Source: Protopterus annectens
Lineage: Eukaryota; Chordata; Ceratodontiformes; Protopteridae
NCBI RefSeq assembly: GCF_019279795.1
Contig: NC_056743.1
Coordinates: 869,073,864 to 869,137,863 of the forward strand
Length of the DNA: 64,000 bases
Reading direction: 5' to 3'
This document shows, in pieces, positions 34,012 to 43,531 of the stretch (position 1 is its first letter; the number at the start of each line of letters is the position of its first letter). The notes below the pieces were generated by a model. That model saw nothing but the letters and a program-made list of their open reading frames with translations, was not told the DNA's origin and ran no database searches. The translations under genes were made by a program, and so were the position numbers.

Positions 34012-34142
34012 TCGTGTTTCACTGTTGCAGTCATTACATTTGGGTAATCCGCTGGCAGGTTGCCCTCAGTTGGCCTGAATAACAAAGTCTTGGGTCCTGC
34101 GTCGGTTGCTGTCTCATCTTCAGGTCGTCAGGGGTATTAAAC
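34012..34142 (+). repeat. Solo DIRS ITR inside PLE2
   Basis: Aligns with the DIRS-D left ITR: TTGCAGTCATTACATTTGGG versus CTGCAGTCCTAACATATGGG, AAAGTCTTGGGTCCTGCGTC versus AAAGTCTGGGTCCGGCATC, then GTCAGGGGTATTAAA versus GCCTGGGGTATAAAA. PLE2 coding resumes right after it with PPFRPIVSGRGS, the block that normally follows the FGxPKxHK block. A whole DIRS therefore appears to have been reduced to one ITR. The copy in unit 2 is at 57,949-58,076 and keeps a CRE-like TGACGTCA. Confidence 0.8.
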
Positions 34143-34516
34143 ATGCCTCCATTTAGACCCATTGTCTCAGGTAGAGGTTCTGAGACATATCACACTGGAG
34201 TTTGTATTGATGGTTGAAACCTGTTTTTCAGGCTGTCAAGTCATTTAATTATTGATTCATGAGATTTTTTTGGGAAGACTTTGTAATGATATTTAGAGAG
34301 AAGATTTAATTTTTGTTATATAGATGTGGTTGATCGTTATACTTGTATACCAAGAGACAAGGGTATGGAACATTTTTATGATAGTCTGGTTAGATGTTCT
34401 GGATTTTCACAAGACAAGATTAGTTTGATTTCAGAACCAATGTCAATAGTGTTAGATTTTAATTACATCTCTTTTGAGGAGGAGTTTTACAAGTAAAAAA
34501 AGGGGGTGGCTATGGG
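34143..34516 (+). pseudogene. PLE2 RT fragment, unit 1
   Basis: PPFRPIVSGRGSETYHTGVC (about 34,147-34,207), a VVDRYTCIPRDKGMEHFYDSL block (motif A region, about 34,325-34,390), ending in GVAMGV (motif B) where the duplication junction lies. It is homologous to 58,077-58,467. Confidence 0.75.
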
Positions 34517-34518
34517 TG

Positions 34519-36272
34519 TAAATGTTAGCTAAAATGAGAATTTTTTTTAATGGGACTGCTCTCAGGTGTCAAATGTGCAGAAAAGGTATTATGATCTCCT
34601 TCTCCTTCTGCTATGCCATCAGTCTTACCAGCCTTTTTGGTTGTATTTTCTTCAGCATCTAAGGCCCCAGGCTCACAGGCTCCTTCCCCAAAAGGCCCAG
34701 TAGGTTTTATGAGATGCCAGGCGAGTTTAAATTTCTTTACAGATGTCCTTCAGCAAATCCTGTGGTGGTTTTCATTGCTTCTGACAAAACTTCCAGACTG
34801 CTACCATCCACTAAGTTTCTCCCTTCTGATAAGGAGAGGAAGACTATGGAAAGAATAAGGGAAATAGTCTATACTTTGACCACCTTATCTTTCAATGCTA
34901 TAAATTACCAAACCAAAATGACCAAGTATGCTTTGGCTCTTCTTTCTCAAGCCACTTAAGCAGTTTCTCACCTTCCAGACTCTGATGTTAAAACTCAGGT
35001 GATGTCTCTTTTAGGAGCATCTTCTTCTCGCACGCTACTCTATTAAATGCAGCTATAATGCAGCAGAAGCACTTCTAGGGCAGCTGTATCTGGATCTGTT
35101 CTTAGAAGGTATTCCTGGTTGAAGCTTCCATCACTTCCAGATGACATCAAAGCAAAAGTAATGGATGTTCCTTTAGACAACAGTGCTTTGTTTGGGGCTG
35201 GAGCTGCAGATTTATTTAAATCTTTGCTGGAAAAAAGTTAGTAACTACAGGACTTAACACATTTATCTTTGTTTCCCCTGTTCCTACATTTCAGAGGAAT
35301 TATCCCTCAGACTTCTTTTGTTATGAAACAAGCTCACCTTCCCATTTCTAAAAAGTAGAAGGGAGGTAGGAGAGCTCCACAGTCTACACGCTCTCAGCCA
35401 GTTCTTGCCCAGAAGCAGCCCTTTCTGGACAAGCTGGGTAGTCTGTGATTACCACACTCATCTCAGTGCTACTCCCCTTTTTCTGCATTTTTCCCTGTCT
35501 CTTCCATTTTGGGAAACTATTATTCAAGACTCAGATTCTTTCTATCATCAAACAAGGGTACTTCATGGTCTGGAAAACTTCTTCCATTCATTGGCATTCC
35601 ACAGCCACCTCACGGCCAACCACATCTATTTCCAGAGGTGCTTCAGAGTTGCTACATCATTGAACAATTCAAGAAATTCCTCCGTCCTTCAGAGGAATAG
35701 GGTTTTACTCCAGGATGTATCTCGTACCCAGAAAAAATGGCTCTTGGAGACCCATTCTGGCTGTTTCCCACCTAAACACCTTTCCGAAGATTCCTACCTT
35801 CTGCATGCTGTCCTTGCAAACCTTGTTTCCTCTTATTCTTCCTCAAGCTTACATGGCCTCACTGTACATCAAGGTTACTTATCTTCATATTCCATTCATC
35901 CCCTTTACAGTAAATGTTTATGCTTCTCTACTGCTTCCTTACACTTTCAGTTTTCAGCTTTGCCCTTTGGTCTTTCTGCTGGCCCAGAGGTATTCATAAA
36001 GTGCCTCATTCCTGTAATTGCTTACTGCAGACTTCAGGGCATCCAGGTTTACCCTTACCTGGACGATCTTCTCTTTCTTGCTCCCTGTCTAATTACCTTG
36101 GAACAAAGTATACAGTTTACTATTTTTGTTCTGCTATGGTTGGGGTTCACAATAACTTTCAAGGAGTCCTTTATTTCCCCCTCACAGGACCATATCTTCC
36201 TGGGCTGCAGGTTGCAGACAAATCTCATGCTGCCATCTCTGCTTCCTCCAAAAGTTCAGTCTCATTTCCTCT

Positions 36273-36274
<2 letters not shown>
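34519..36274 (+). pseudogene. DIRS-F gag/RT, unit 2 of the duplication
   Basis: Copy of 31,187-32,940. The gag C-terminal block is at 34,714-34,959. RT is readable over 35,405-36,273, with FSALPFGLSAGPEVF and YLDDLL (36,056-36,067) in one 312-codon frame. That frame is longer than in unit 1 because unit 1 carries extra indels. It ends at a T-tract of about 33 (36,275-36,307). Confidence 0.8.
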
Positions 36275-36308
<34 letters not shown>

Positions 36309-37355
36309 GAAACACCTTTATTGAATTATCACTTGTGACATAAGCACATTTACATTTATTTAAAAGTAATCAAACAGTATTAACAATAAAGAAAAGAATC
36401 ATGTGGACCTCCACTCCGAAGGCCATATAAAATTGTTTAATGAAATAAAACAATAACAGAAGTGCTTTTGGGTTATCCCCTTCATCAGGTTCATACATCT
36501 CTAAAACCAACAAATAAATAGTAGAAATTAATCAGTCAACAATAAAGTCTCCTCCCCTTCAAGATAGGTTTCAGAGGATGCACACAGTTAAGACCAGGTG
36601 GTTTGTCTGCCATGAATTCAGCTATCCATTTGGACTCTACAGTCTCAGTTTTATTTATTATATCTCCACCACTTATTGTGACAGGTATAATTTGCAAAAC
36701 CATAAAAGAAAATGTATGAGTATTATGTGTAATGATATGCTGTGCCAGAGAATTATATTTTTCTAAGCGGTTAAAGTTCGTGAACACGAGGAAGTTTGAT
36801 ATAGTAGACACAATTATTGAGACTAAACTATTTATTAGGAAATTAAATTTAGCTATTTTGTTTGATAGCTTTGAGAAAACAAATAAATACGTGCAGAATA
36901 AAGATGTTATGAGAAAAAGCACTTTTAATCCTCCATTACACCCAACCCTAAAGGTTTTAGAAAAAGCCGTAATCAAAGATCTTTATGCATTTGAAGCTAC
37001 TACAAAAATAATCATCTTAAGGAATTCCAATTTGAATAAAAAAGAATGTCAATTGTTTAATTCTTTGAAAAATGACAACACTGTTAGGGTAATGAAGCCA
37101 GATGAATTATTTTATATGATACCTTTAATTATTTAAAAGCCATGTTTAACCAATTAAATGATAACAATAACTATACAAGTGTCACTCTGAATGAGGTCAA
37201 TACAGGGCATAACATAATAGATTAGTTTTTAGAGGAATATTTACTTGAACAGAGAATTACCCCTGATATTTACAATTTTTTGAAAGTAGACAACCCTGTA
37301 GTAGCCACCTTTTTTGGAATACCAAAGTATACACAAAGACGTGAATCCCCCGATG
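36275..37355. pseudogene. PLE2 inverted 3' end and 5' part, unit 2
   Basis: Second copy of 32,941-34,011: poly-T and minus-strand PLE2 end (36,275-36,752), then the plus-strand N-terminal RT region (36,753-37,350) with the same stop and FFGIPKYTQR near 37,310-37,335. It stops at 37,355, where DIRS-D begins. The PLE continues at 57,949. Confidence 0.8.
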
Positions 37356-37537
37356 ATGTCCTTCAAGGATGCAACTGCAGTCCTAACATATGGGGTTGTC
37401 CTGCCTCAGGCAGCCCTTCGGTCTGCCGGATTCCAAAGTCTGGGTCCGGCATCGGCTGATGTCGCCCCCTCCCCGACGTCAGAGTGCCTGGGGTATAAAA
37501 GTGTCAGCCGACGCCATCTTCCCCAGTCTTTCTTGCC
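37356..37537 (+). repeat. DIRS-D left ITR
   Basis: Inverted partner of 57,737-57,948; the right copy has an outer extension of about 31 bp. It includes the 27-bp outer block that recurs in the ICR. Confidence 0.92.
37474..37500 (+). promoter_or_regulatory. CRE-like site and TATA box in DIRS-D left ITR
   Basis: GACGTCAG (about 37,475) and, 12 bp on, TATAAAA (37,494-37,500), about 160 bp upstream of the gag ATG at 37,657. The same pair is kept in DIRS-E (GACGTCAT 43,343-43,350; TATAAAG 43,368-43,374). It also occurs inverted in both right ITRs, so it is a likely promoter. Confidence 0.6.
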
Positions 37538-37656
37538 ACGTGGCGCCCGAAGCAGAAGCAGTTCGCAAGTGCCGGTCGACCAGCTCCTGTGTTTTCAGCT
37601 ACTGAAGTCTTCAAAAAGCTAAGTACCCCGTTGGGGACCTTTTCTTGCCTCAGCCG

Positions 37657-39120
37657 ATGTCAGATAAAACTGTAAAAGTTAATAATTGTTTAACTTGTGG
37701 GAAACAAATACCTCATAAAGATTTCCACTCTTACTGCTTACCCTGCCTAGGCCCAGAACACAACGTCTCGGCCTGTGCAGCTTGTGCTTCTTTCAATAAA
37801 CGCACTCTTAGGCGTCGGTCAGAGTTTGCTCAGGATTATTTTGGGGAAGATTTCTGTTATATCATGCCGTCGGAGCTTCCGACAGCACATTTACCTAAAA
37901 AAAAACGGAAGGACAAGGACCGACATTCGTGGTCCGCGGTCTCGGCCGACACCACGCTTAGGCCTACCGCGAGTGTCTCGGTCTCTTCTGAGCCGGTTTC
38001 ACAACCGCTACAGACCGACGACACTGTCCCACCGGTTACTTCGGTACCGGAGGCCAGCTCGGTGCCGGTTTCTGTTCTCCCCTCTGAGACCGTAGCCCAG
38101 GATATTTCTGACACCATTTCAGTGGATAAGACTACTCCAGCACGTGGGGCTGCCAGGCCTCCAGTGTCCATGTCCATTAAGGCCTACACTCGTGCTAAGG
38201 CTGCCAAACAGGCTAAGTCTCTCCCTCCAAGATCTGTTTCTCTGGGATCCACTTCTTGTTCTCAAATTTTAAGTTTAGCTGAGGACCTTATTTCCTTAAT
38301 TAGGGGTTCACAGCCACATCCAGAGAGAGGCTCTCAGCTGCCTTCTGTCAAGAGGCCTAGGATTGAGCAGGTAGATCCCCAGTCCTCCGATGAGGCCTCA
38401 GGTGATTCTACACACTCAGACTACCAGGAGGAGGCCTTCTCGGCCTACGAGGATTCTGATGCGGAGGAATCCATTCCCTCTGCTTCTCCTCCTGAGGAAT
38501 TTTCCTTTGGGGAAACGCTTCATTCCATGAGGGAACACTTCAAATGGCAAGGCCAAGAATACTCAGATTCTAGGAAAAGGTTAAGGGAATTTTTAAAGCT
38601 ACCTCAGCATAGACCCTTAGCTATTCCTCCAGTATTAAATGTTTTAGATGATGTGTACTTAGAATCTAGTGTTTCCCCTGACTCTCTCCCCCCTGCTCCT
38701 GTCAAGCCAGACAGGTACTACAGGGTACCAGACACGCATCAATTCCTGTACAAGGGCCATACTGTGGACCCTGAAACTATTTCTCAGGGGCCTAAAGGGG
38801 TTTCCTCCACTACTGCTAAGAATCCACTTCCTGCTGAAAGAGATTCTAGGGCTTTAGAAAGGTGGGGCAAGAAAGTATATACTTCTTCCACCCTCTCTAT
38901 GCGAGCATTAAATTGTCAGTTTCATATGACTCAGTATCAGGAATACATGTTGGATAACTTGCAAAAGAAATTGGCTTCCCTTGAACCATTAGATAGAAAG
39001 GGGTTACAGGAATTGGTTCATAATACTCAGCAGGTTAGCAACCATTTCCTGCAGTGTGGATATGATGCATTGGAAGCTTCATGTAGAGCAGCAATGACAG
39101 GTGCGGTCATACGCAGACAT
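37657..39120 (+). pseudogene. DIRS-D gag-like ORF1, N-terminal 488 codons
   Basis: Gag-like protein. The ATG at 37,657 (MSDKTVKVNN) fits the family; an in-frame ATG at 37,645 also exists. The head has CLTCGKQIPHKDFHSYCLPC then LGPEHNVSACAAC, a Cys/His cluster likely to bind zinc. The middle is acidic and Ser/Pro-rich (about residues 80-290). The conserved region has DSRKRLREFL, RYYRVPDTHQFLY, ALERWGKKVYTSSTLS and GYDALEASCRAAMTG. It is open up to RRH at 39,120, where the LINE insertion starts. It resumes in frame at 54,146. Confidence 0.88.
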
Positions 39121-39256
39121 TTTATTTATTTATTTTTATTTTATTTTATTTTACATTTGTTGACCGGGCAAGTCTGGCTGGATACATGTCCATTTTCAGC
39201 AGAGGCCCGAGGAGAAAAGCTCCACTATATACTAAGTACATTACATAAAAATTGAC
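39121..39256 (-). mobile_element. L2-like LINE, 3' part (split by PLE1)
   Basis: Minus-strand 3' UTR and tail of a LINE inserted in DIRS-D gag. In sense it reads CTGCTGAAAATGGACATG, CCAGACTTGCCCGGTCAACA and a tail of AAATAAATAAATAAA type. The rest of the LINE is at 53,626-54,145. The short direct repeat AGACAT (39,115-39,120 and 54,146-54,151) marks the target duplication. Confidence 0.75.
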
Positions 39257-39270
39257 TACTATAAGATATA
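39257..39270. repeat. PLE1 target-site duplication, left copy
   Basis: TACTATAAGATATA, identical to 53,612-53,625. The two copies flank the whole PLE1 tandem. Confidence 0.92.
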
Positions 39271-39420
39271 AGTGAAAAACTGTAAAGGCAGCGAATCCAA
39301 AAAGCAAGGAACAGGCAGAATGTCAAATAACCCTTTAATACGTGAGCGCTTTCGGCAAGGAAATTTTCCTCACCTTCATCAGACAAAATTGAAACAACAG
39401 TGGGCTTTCATTGCCATGTT
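39271..39420 (-). repeat. PLE1 terminal repeat (pLTR) with hammerhead ribozyme motif, 3' copy
   Basis: On the minus strand: CTGATGA (+ 39,376-39,382), a 7-bp stem II (GGTGAGG paired with CCTTGCC, two wobbles, loop AAAATTT) and GAAA (+ 39,350-39,353), then GCGCTCACGTATTAAAGGG. Hammerheads are known in PLE terminal repeats. The copy at 50,011-50,160 has the GAAA changed to AAAA and is probably inactive. I could not pair stem III convincingly by eye. Confidence 0.65.
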
Positions 39421-40013
39421 AAATAATTAAATTGGCAGTGACATCACAATGATTTTCCAACATTTAAAGAAATACTAAGTATTTACTTTAAAACCTTATT
39501 TACATAGAAACATTGGCTCGAGAACAAAAGCCAGTCAATATTTTTTAAAATAATTCAATACTAAGATCCCATCATTAACTAAAATATATATTATAAACCT
39601 ATTATCTTAATAACAAATAATCTTAAAACATCAGACAAAAGGCAAAAAAGACAAAAAGGCAAAAGGACAGGCAAGCAGGAATCTAAATTAAATATAAATA
39701 CATAAATAAAAAAGCAAGCATGTATAAATGCACATATATAAGGTACAGTACTCTAAACTGTATATATAACATGATGTACTCTATACATATAATGCTGATC
39801 TAGTTGGCAGATGTTATATCAAAACTATATAATGCTTGCTTATGAAAAAATGGTTCCAAAATTGATAGTACTACTGAATAATACAAGACTTATGACCATA
39901 CAAGTAAATGGCAAAACCAGATTTTTTTCTATATGTGTATATATACATATGTATAAATTTAAATATACCAAATATGGGTATAAATAGATAAACAAATAGA
40001 ATAATATTATTTT
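39421..40013 (-). other. PLE1 copy 1 3' UTR
   Basis: AT-rich non-coding 3' region between the ORF2 stop and the terminal repeat. It is nearly identical to 50,161-50,768 of copy 2. No gene seen. Confidence 0.7.
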
Positions 40014-42357
40014 TCATCTATTTAATGCCATCAATTTCAAGAAACATTTGATGGACAATATCTCATTGAGCCCAGGAGGTATATAGGCTGCAGTACGTAT
40101 CTGCCAAAAAGCTTCTTGCTCTTCCAATCTTAACTGCCAAGGCCCTCCTCTAATGTGTGGTTGAACCTGATGTATTACTGCGAAATGAAAACAGTGCTCT
40201 GAATTGTTATATATATGTTTTGCAAGAGCGTTGTTCAAATCACCTCTGTTCATAGCATATATATGTTCATATATTCGTTTTTTTAGTTTTAGTGGTCTAT
40301 CGGTTTTACCTATGTAAAAAGCTGAACACTTTTTACATATTGCCGCATAGACCACTCCATTAGAATTACAGTTGAAAGAGCCTTGGATAGTATACTTTTT
40401 ACCAGCCATTTCTACAACAGGACTAACCAAAATGTGTTTACAATAATGACATGTGCCACATCTTCTCATGCCTAACCCCTTCTAATTTGTTTTAGTTCTT
40501 TCTAACAGTTGTTTAAGATTTGGGCCACGCCTATACGTGATCTTCGGTTTTTCTCCCAGAAGTTTAATCAACTGTTGATCTTCTAAAATAATTTTCCAAT
40601 TCTTAAACATAATGTTGTTAATAGCATGAGCGTCAATGCTATAAGTAAAAAGAAAACTGGTATTAAACCCTGTGTCATGATTGCAACTTTTCACAACCAT
40701 GTTACCCCCACAAAGTAATGGTCTAAAATGTCCAGATTCTTTCTTGTTTGATATCATCTACAAAACAATATGGATAACCTCTTGTTAGAAACATAGATTG
40801 AATATTATCGCATTCATTTCTAAAATCAATTAAATTAGACTCCATTCGGGCAGCCCGTACAAATTGTCCCTTCACTACGCTCCTTTTTTGGTGTATTGGG
40901 TGGGAACTATTAAAGTGAAGGTAGTTGTTCGAAAAAGTAGGTTTTCTAAAAATACTTGATCTGAACTGTCCCGAATTCAGGTCTTTAGTTATTTTTACAT
41001 CAAGAAATGAAATTTCGCTCAGACCCACAGTGTGAGTGAATTCCAAAAATTCAGTCATATTTGACATACTCTCGACAAAGGATGGAATAGTGTCAACAGA
41101 ACTTTTCCACAAGAAAAACATGTCATCTTGGTACCTAGTGTACCAAGTGACATTTTCCTTGTACAATTCACTTTGGAACAAAAACTCATGTTCCCAATAT
41201 GCTAGAACACTGTTTGCAAATGTACATCCACAGGGGGAACCCATGGCAATACCTGATGTTTGTAAATAATATTCATTTTTAAACATAAGATAGTTACTAC
41301 CAAGGATAATGTCTAATAGTGTTTCTACTAGATACATCTGGTCACTTGGTACTCCTTTTCTAAGCATAAAATCGGTTGTCCATTGGATTCTTACTCTGTG
41401 TGGGATAACCGTATAAAGGTCTTTAATATCAACCACTGAGAAAATTACAGAAGGGTCGAATTCAATTTTTCCAATATTTTCAAGAAAGCTCCAAGAATCT
41501 CTGCAGATTTGAGCTTCTTGTTTTAATAAAGGTTTAAGGATGTTGTCCACCAGTTTGGCGCACACATACGTAACTGACCCTCTACCATCCACAATAGGTC
41601 TAAGGGGAGGGTCGATAAGATTTTTATGTATTTTAGGTGTGCCAAACAAGGTTGGAGTCCTTGGAGCTGTCGTTGTCAAATATTGCAATAAATTAGAATC
41701 TATGGTGCCTTCAAGAAATAAATCATCTAATGTTTCTCTGATTTTCTTGTTTACAATATTAACCTCATTAAGGCTGAAGGGAGCATAAGGGCCTGTATGA
41801 AGATATTCTAGCATTTTATTTTCATATTCAAAATTGTCCATGAAAATGAGGCCGCCCCCTTTATCAGGTGCCATGACTCTAATGTGGCACTCATTAAGTA
41901 AATCAATGAAAGCCAACTCGGCATCATTGATATTCAAACTAGTTTTTGTCTTGTTGCCAAACATATAATGATGTTTATTCATTGCTCGAAGGTCCAACTC
42001 ACACATTCTCTCAAACATATTGAGAGTATTGTTAAGTGGTGGATTGAAAACACTTGATACTCTGTATGTATCAAGCAGAGAAGGAGTGTTTCCTAAAAGT
42101 ACCGTAAGATTTAATTTATGGACATACAGTTTTAAATCAACAATGGTACTAACAAGATTGCAGTTTTTATCGGGGACAAACGACAGGCCCTTAGATAAAA
42201 ATTCAGTGATATTTGCATCAATTGTTAAAATAGTATAATTATAAACTTTAAAGTCCCCATTATTATTAAATAAAACGGTTGGCTTTTGTTCAACATTCAC
42301 TACGTTATTACTAACGCCTTGTCCTGGGGTTAACGCCTGCGTTGATTGCCCCTTTTC
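40014..42357 (-). pseudogene. PLE1 copy 1 ORF2: RT and GIY-YIG endonuclease
   Basis: Telomerase-related PLE reverse transcriptase with a C-terminal GIY-YIG nuclease. It has no ATG at its start; the frame is entered 3' of the A AAA AAG site at 42,357-42,363. Blocks: LFGTPKIHKNLIDPPLRPIV (about 41,590-41,650), VVDIKDLYTVIPHRV (motif A, about 41,395-41,440), GIAMGSPCGCTFANS (motif B, about 41,210-41,255), TRYQDDMFFLW (motif C, about 41,110-41,145) and EISFLDVKI. Then come the Cys cluster CGTCHYCKH and the GIY-YIG core VVYAAICKKC, FYIGKTDR, KRIYEH, RGGPW and PPGLNE. Defects: a short deletion at about 40,740 shifting the frame, a TAG at 40,482 and a 6-bp insertion near 40,290. Confidence 0.9.
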
Positions 42358-42363
42358 TTTTTT
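42326..42363 (-). promoter_or_regulatory. Predicted -1 ribosomal frameshift site, PLE1 copy 1
   Basis: The slippery heptamer A AAA AAG (+ 42,357-42,363) lies in the correct phase at the end of ORF1. After a 4-base spacer comes a hairpin (42,326-42,352): GGGG pairs with CCCC, and AACG pairs with CGTT around CAGG. The ORF1 stop TAA lies inside the hairpin. A -1 slip leads straight into the ORF2 frame. The identical arrangement is kept in copy 2 (53,081-53,118). Functional use is inferred. Confidence 0.65.
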
Positions 42364-43224
42364 TGATAATTGCGTCCCCGATAATTGTTGTTCGTTGTGG
42401 TGTTCCTGGAGGTAGTCCCTCTCTGAAAACCCTGATTGTTATTAGATGCATTGCCATCCATATCTGACCCTTGGTTGACAATGTTATTACTATTTCTCCC
42501 TTGGTGATCATTATTAGCTCCCTGGTTTCTAATACGTTCACTTCTCCGGACTGGTTGTAATTCGTTATCCTCCCCAGGGGTAGTATTGTTGGTGCTTGAT
42601 TCATCTACACCTCCTTCAACAGGTTGTCTCCAGGTAGCAACCTGACCAAATGGGGGTGGGGGGTAGGCAGTGTTATTTTGATATTCTATGACATCTCTAT
42701 CAATTTTTCGTTTTTTATTTTTTACCATTTTTTCAATAGCAATTTCTATACTAGATAACACTCTTTGATAGTCAAACTTGTACCGACTAAAATCAGTATG
42801 TCCCTGTAAGAAAGTCTCAAGCTTGATCAAATCATCCTGTAACACATTAACTTCAAGCACATAATGTTTTATAAGACATTCCTTGAACTCAATAACCTGC
42901 TTGTCAAACATATTGATAAGTTCCTTGTGAAGTTCAGAATTCTTTATTGTACCTGCTGGGTACCGCCACTGGCGCAGCCCTTTAGGCACAATATGTCTGT
43001 TTACACATTCACGGAGATATGAAATCTCAAGTTGCAGTTTCCTGCAACGAAACAGTTTTAAATCAAAAAGGTTTAATTTGTTGAGAAACGAACTCACCCT
43101 CTTATCTTGTCCATATGCTCCGCTATTATTCCCATTTGAAGAAAAAAAGTTATTTGCCAAAAAGGAAGACAGCCTTGGCAGTATAATGGTATTGGAAGTC
43201 CTGTCTGCCAAATTTGAATTATTG
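42330..43224 (-). pseudogene. PLE1 copy 1 ORF1 (Gag-like), C-terminal part
   Basis: Continuation of the ORF that starts at 49,976. It has a charged, helical central region (KLNLFDLKLFRCRKLQLEIS, EIAIEKMVKNKKRKIDRD) and a C-terminal tail rich in Asn, Arg and Gly (about residues 380-465) ending KKKRGNQRRR and TAA. The basic RG/N-rich tail suggests nucleic-acid binding, so a Gag-like role is inferred. No named domain is recognised. DIRS-E interrupts it at 43,224/49,480 without loss or gain of PLE bases. Confidence 0.8.
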
Positions 43225-43410
43225 ATGTCCTTCAAGGATGCATCTGCAGTCCTAACATATGGGTTGTCCTGCCTCAGGCAGCCCTTTGGTCGGCCGGATT
43301 CCAAAGTCTGGGTCTGGCCTCGGCTGATGTCGCACTTCACCCGACGTCATAGCTGCTGTTTATTGGGTATAAAGGCATCAGCCGACGCCATTTTCCTCAG
43401 TCTTTCTTGC
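43225..43410 (+). repeat. DIRS-E left ITR with CRE and TATA motifs
   Basis: Inverted partner of 49,263-49,479. It contains GACGTCAT (43,343-43,350) and TATAAAG (43,368-43,374), the likely promoter for the gag ATG at 43,532. The outer 40 bases recur inverted in the ICR. Confidence 0.88.
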
Positions 43411-43531
43411 TGCGTGGTACCCGAAGCAGAAGCTGTTCGCAAGTGCCGGTCGGTCAGATCCAGAGATTTCTACTACCGAAGACTTCTAAAAAGCTAAGTA
43501 CCCCGTTGGGGACTCTTTCTTGCCTCAGCCG

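Larger units (their letters stand above)
31187..34516 (+). repeat. 3.3-kb tandem duplication, unit 1
   Basis: Runs from AATGTTAGCTAAAATGAG to GGCTATGGGTGT. The same order of elements (DIRS-F gag and RT, T-tract, inverted PLE2 end, PLE2 5' part, solo DIRS ITR, PLE2 RT) is repeated from 34,519. Unit 2 is interrupted by DIRS-D at 37,355/57,949 and passes the unit end at 58,467. The units differ by a few percent at most, plus the T-tract length. Confidence 0.92.

Noticed and set aside
41036..42238. Plus-strand ORFs inside PLE1 (41,036; 41,540; 42,020 and their copies at 51,791; 52,295; 52,775)
   Set aside because: Conserved only because they are antisense to the RT gene; no independent signal.
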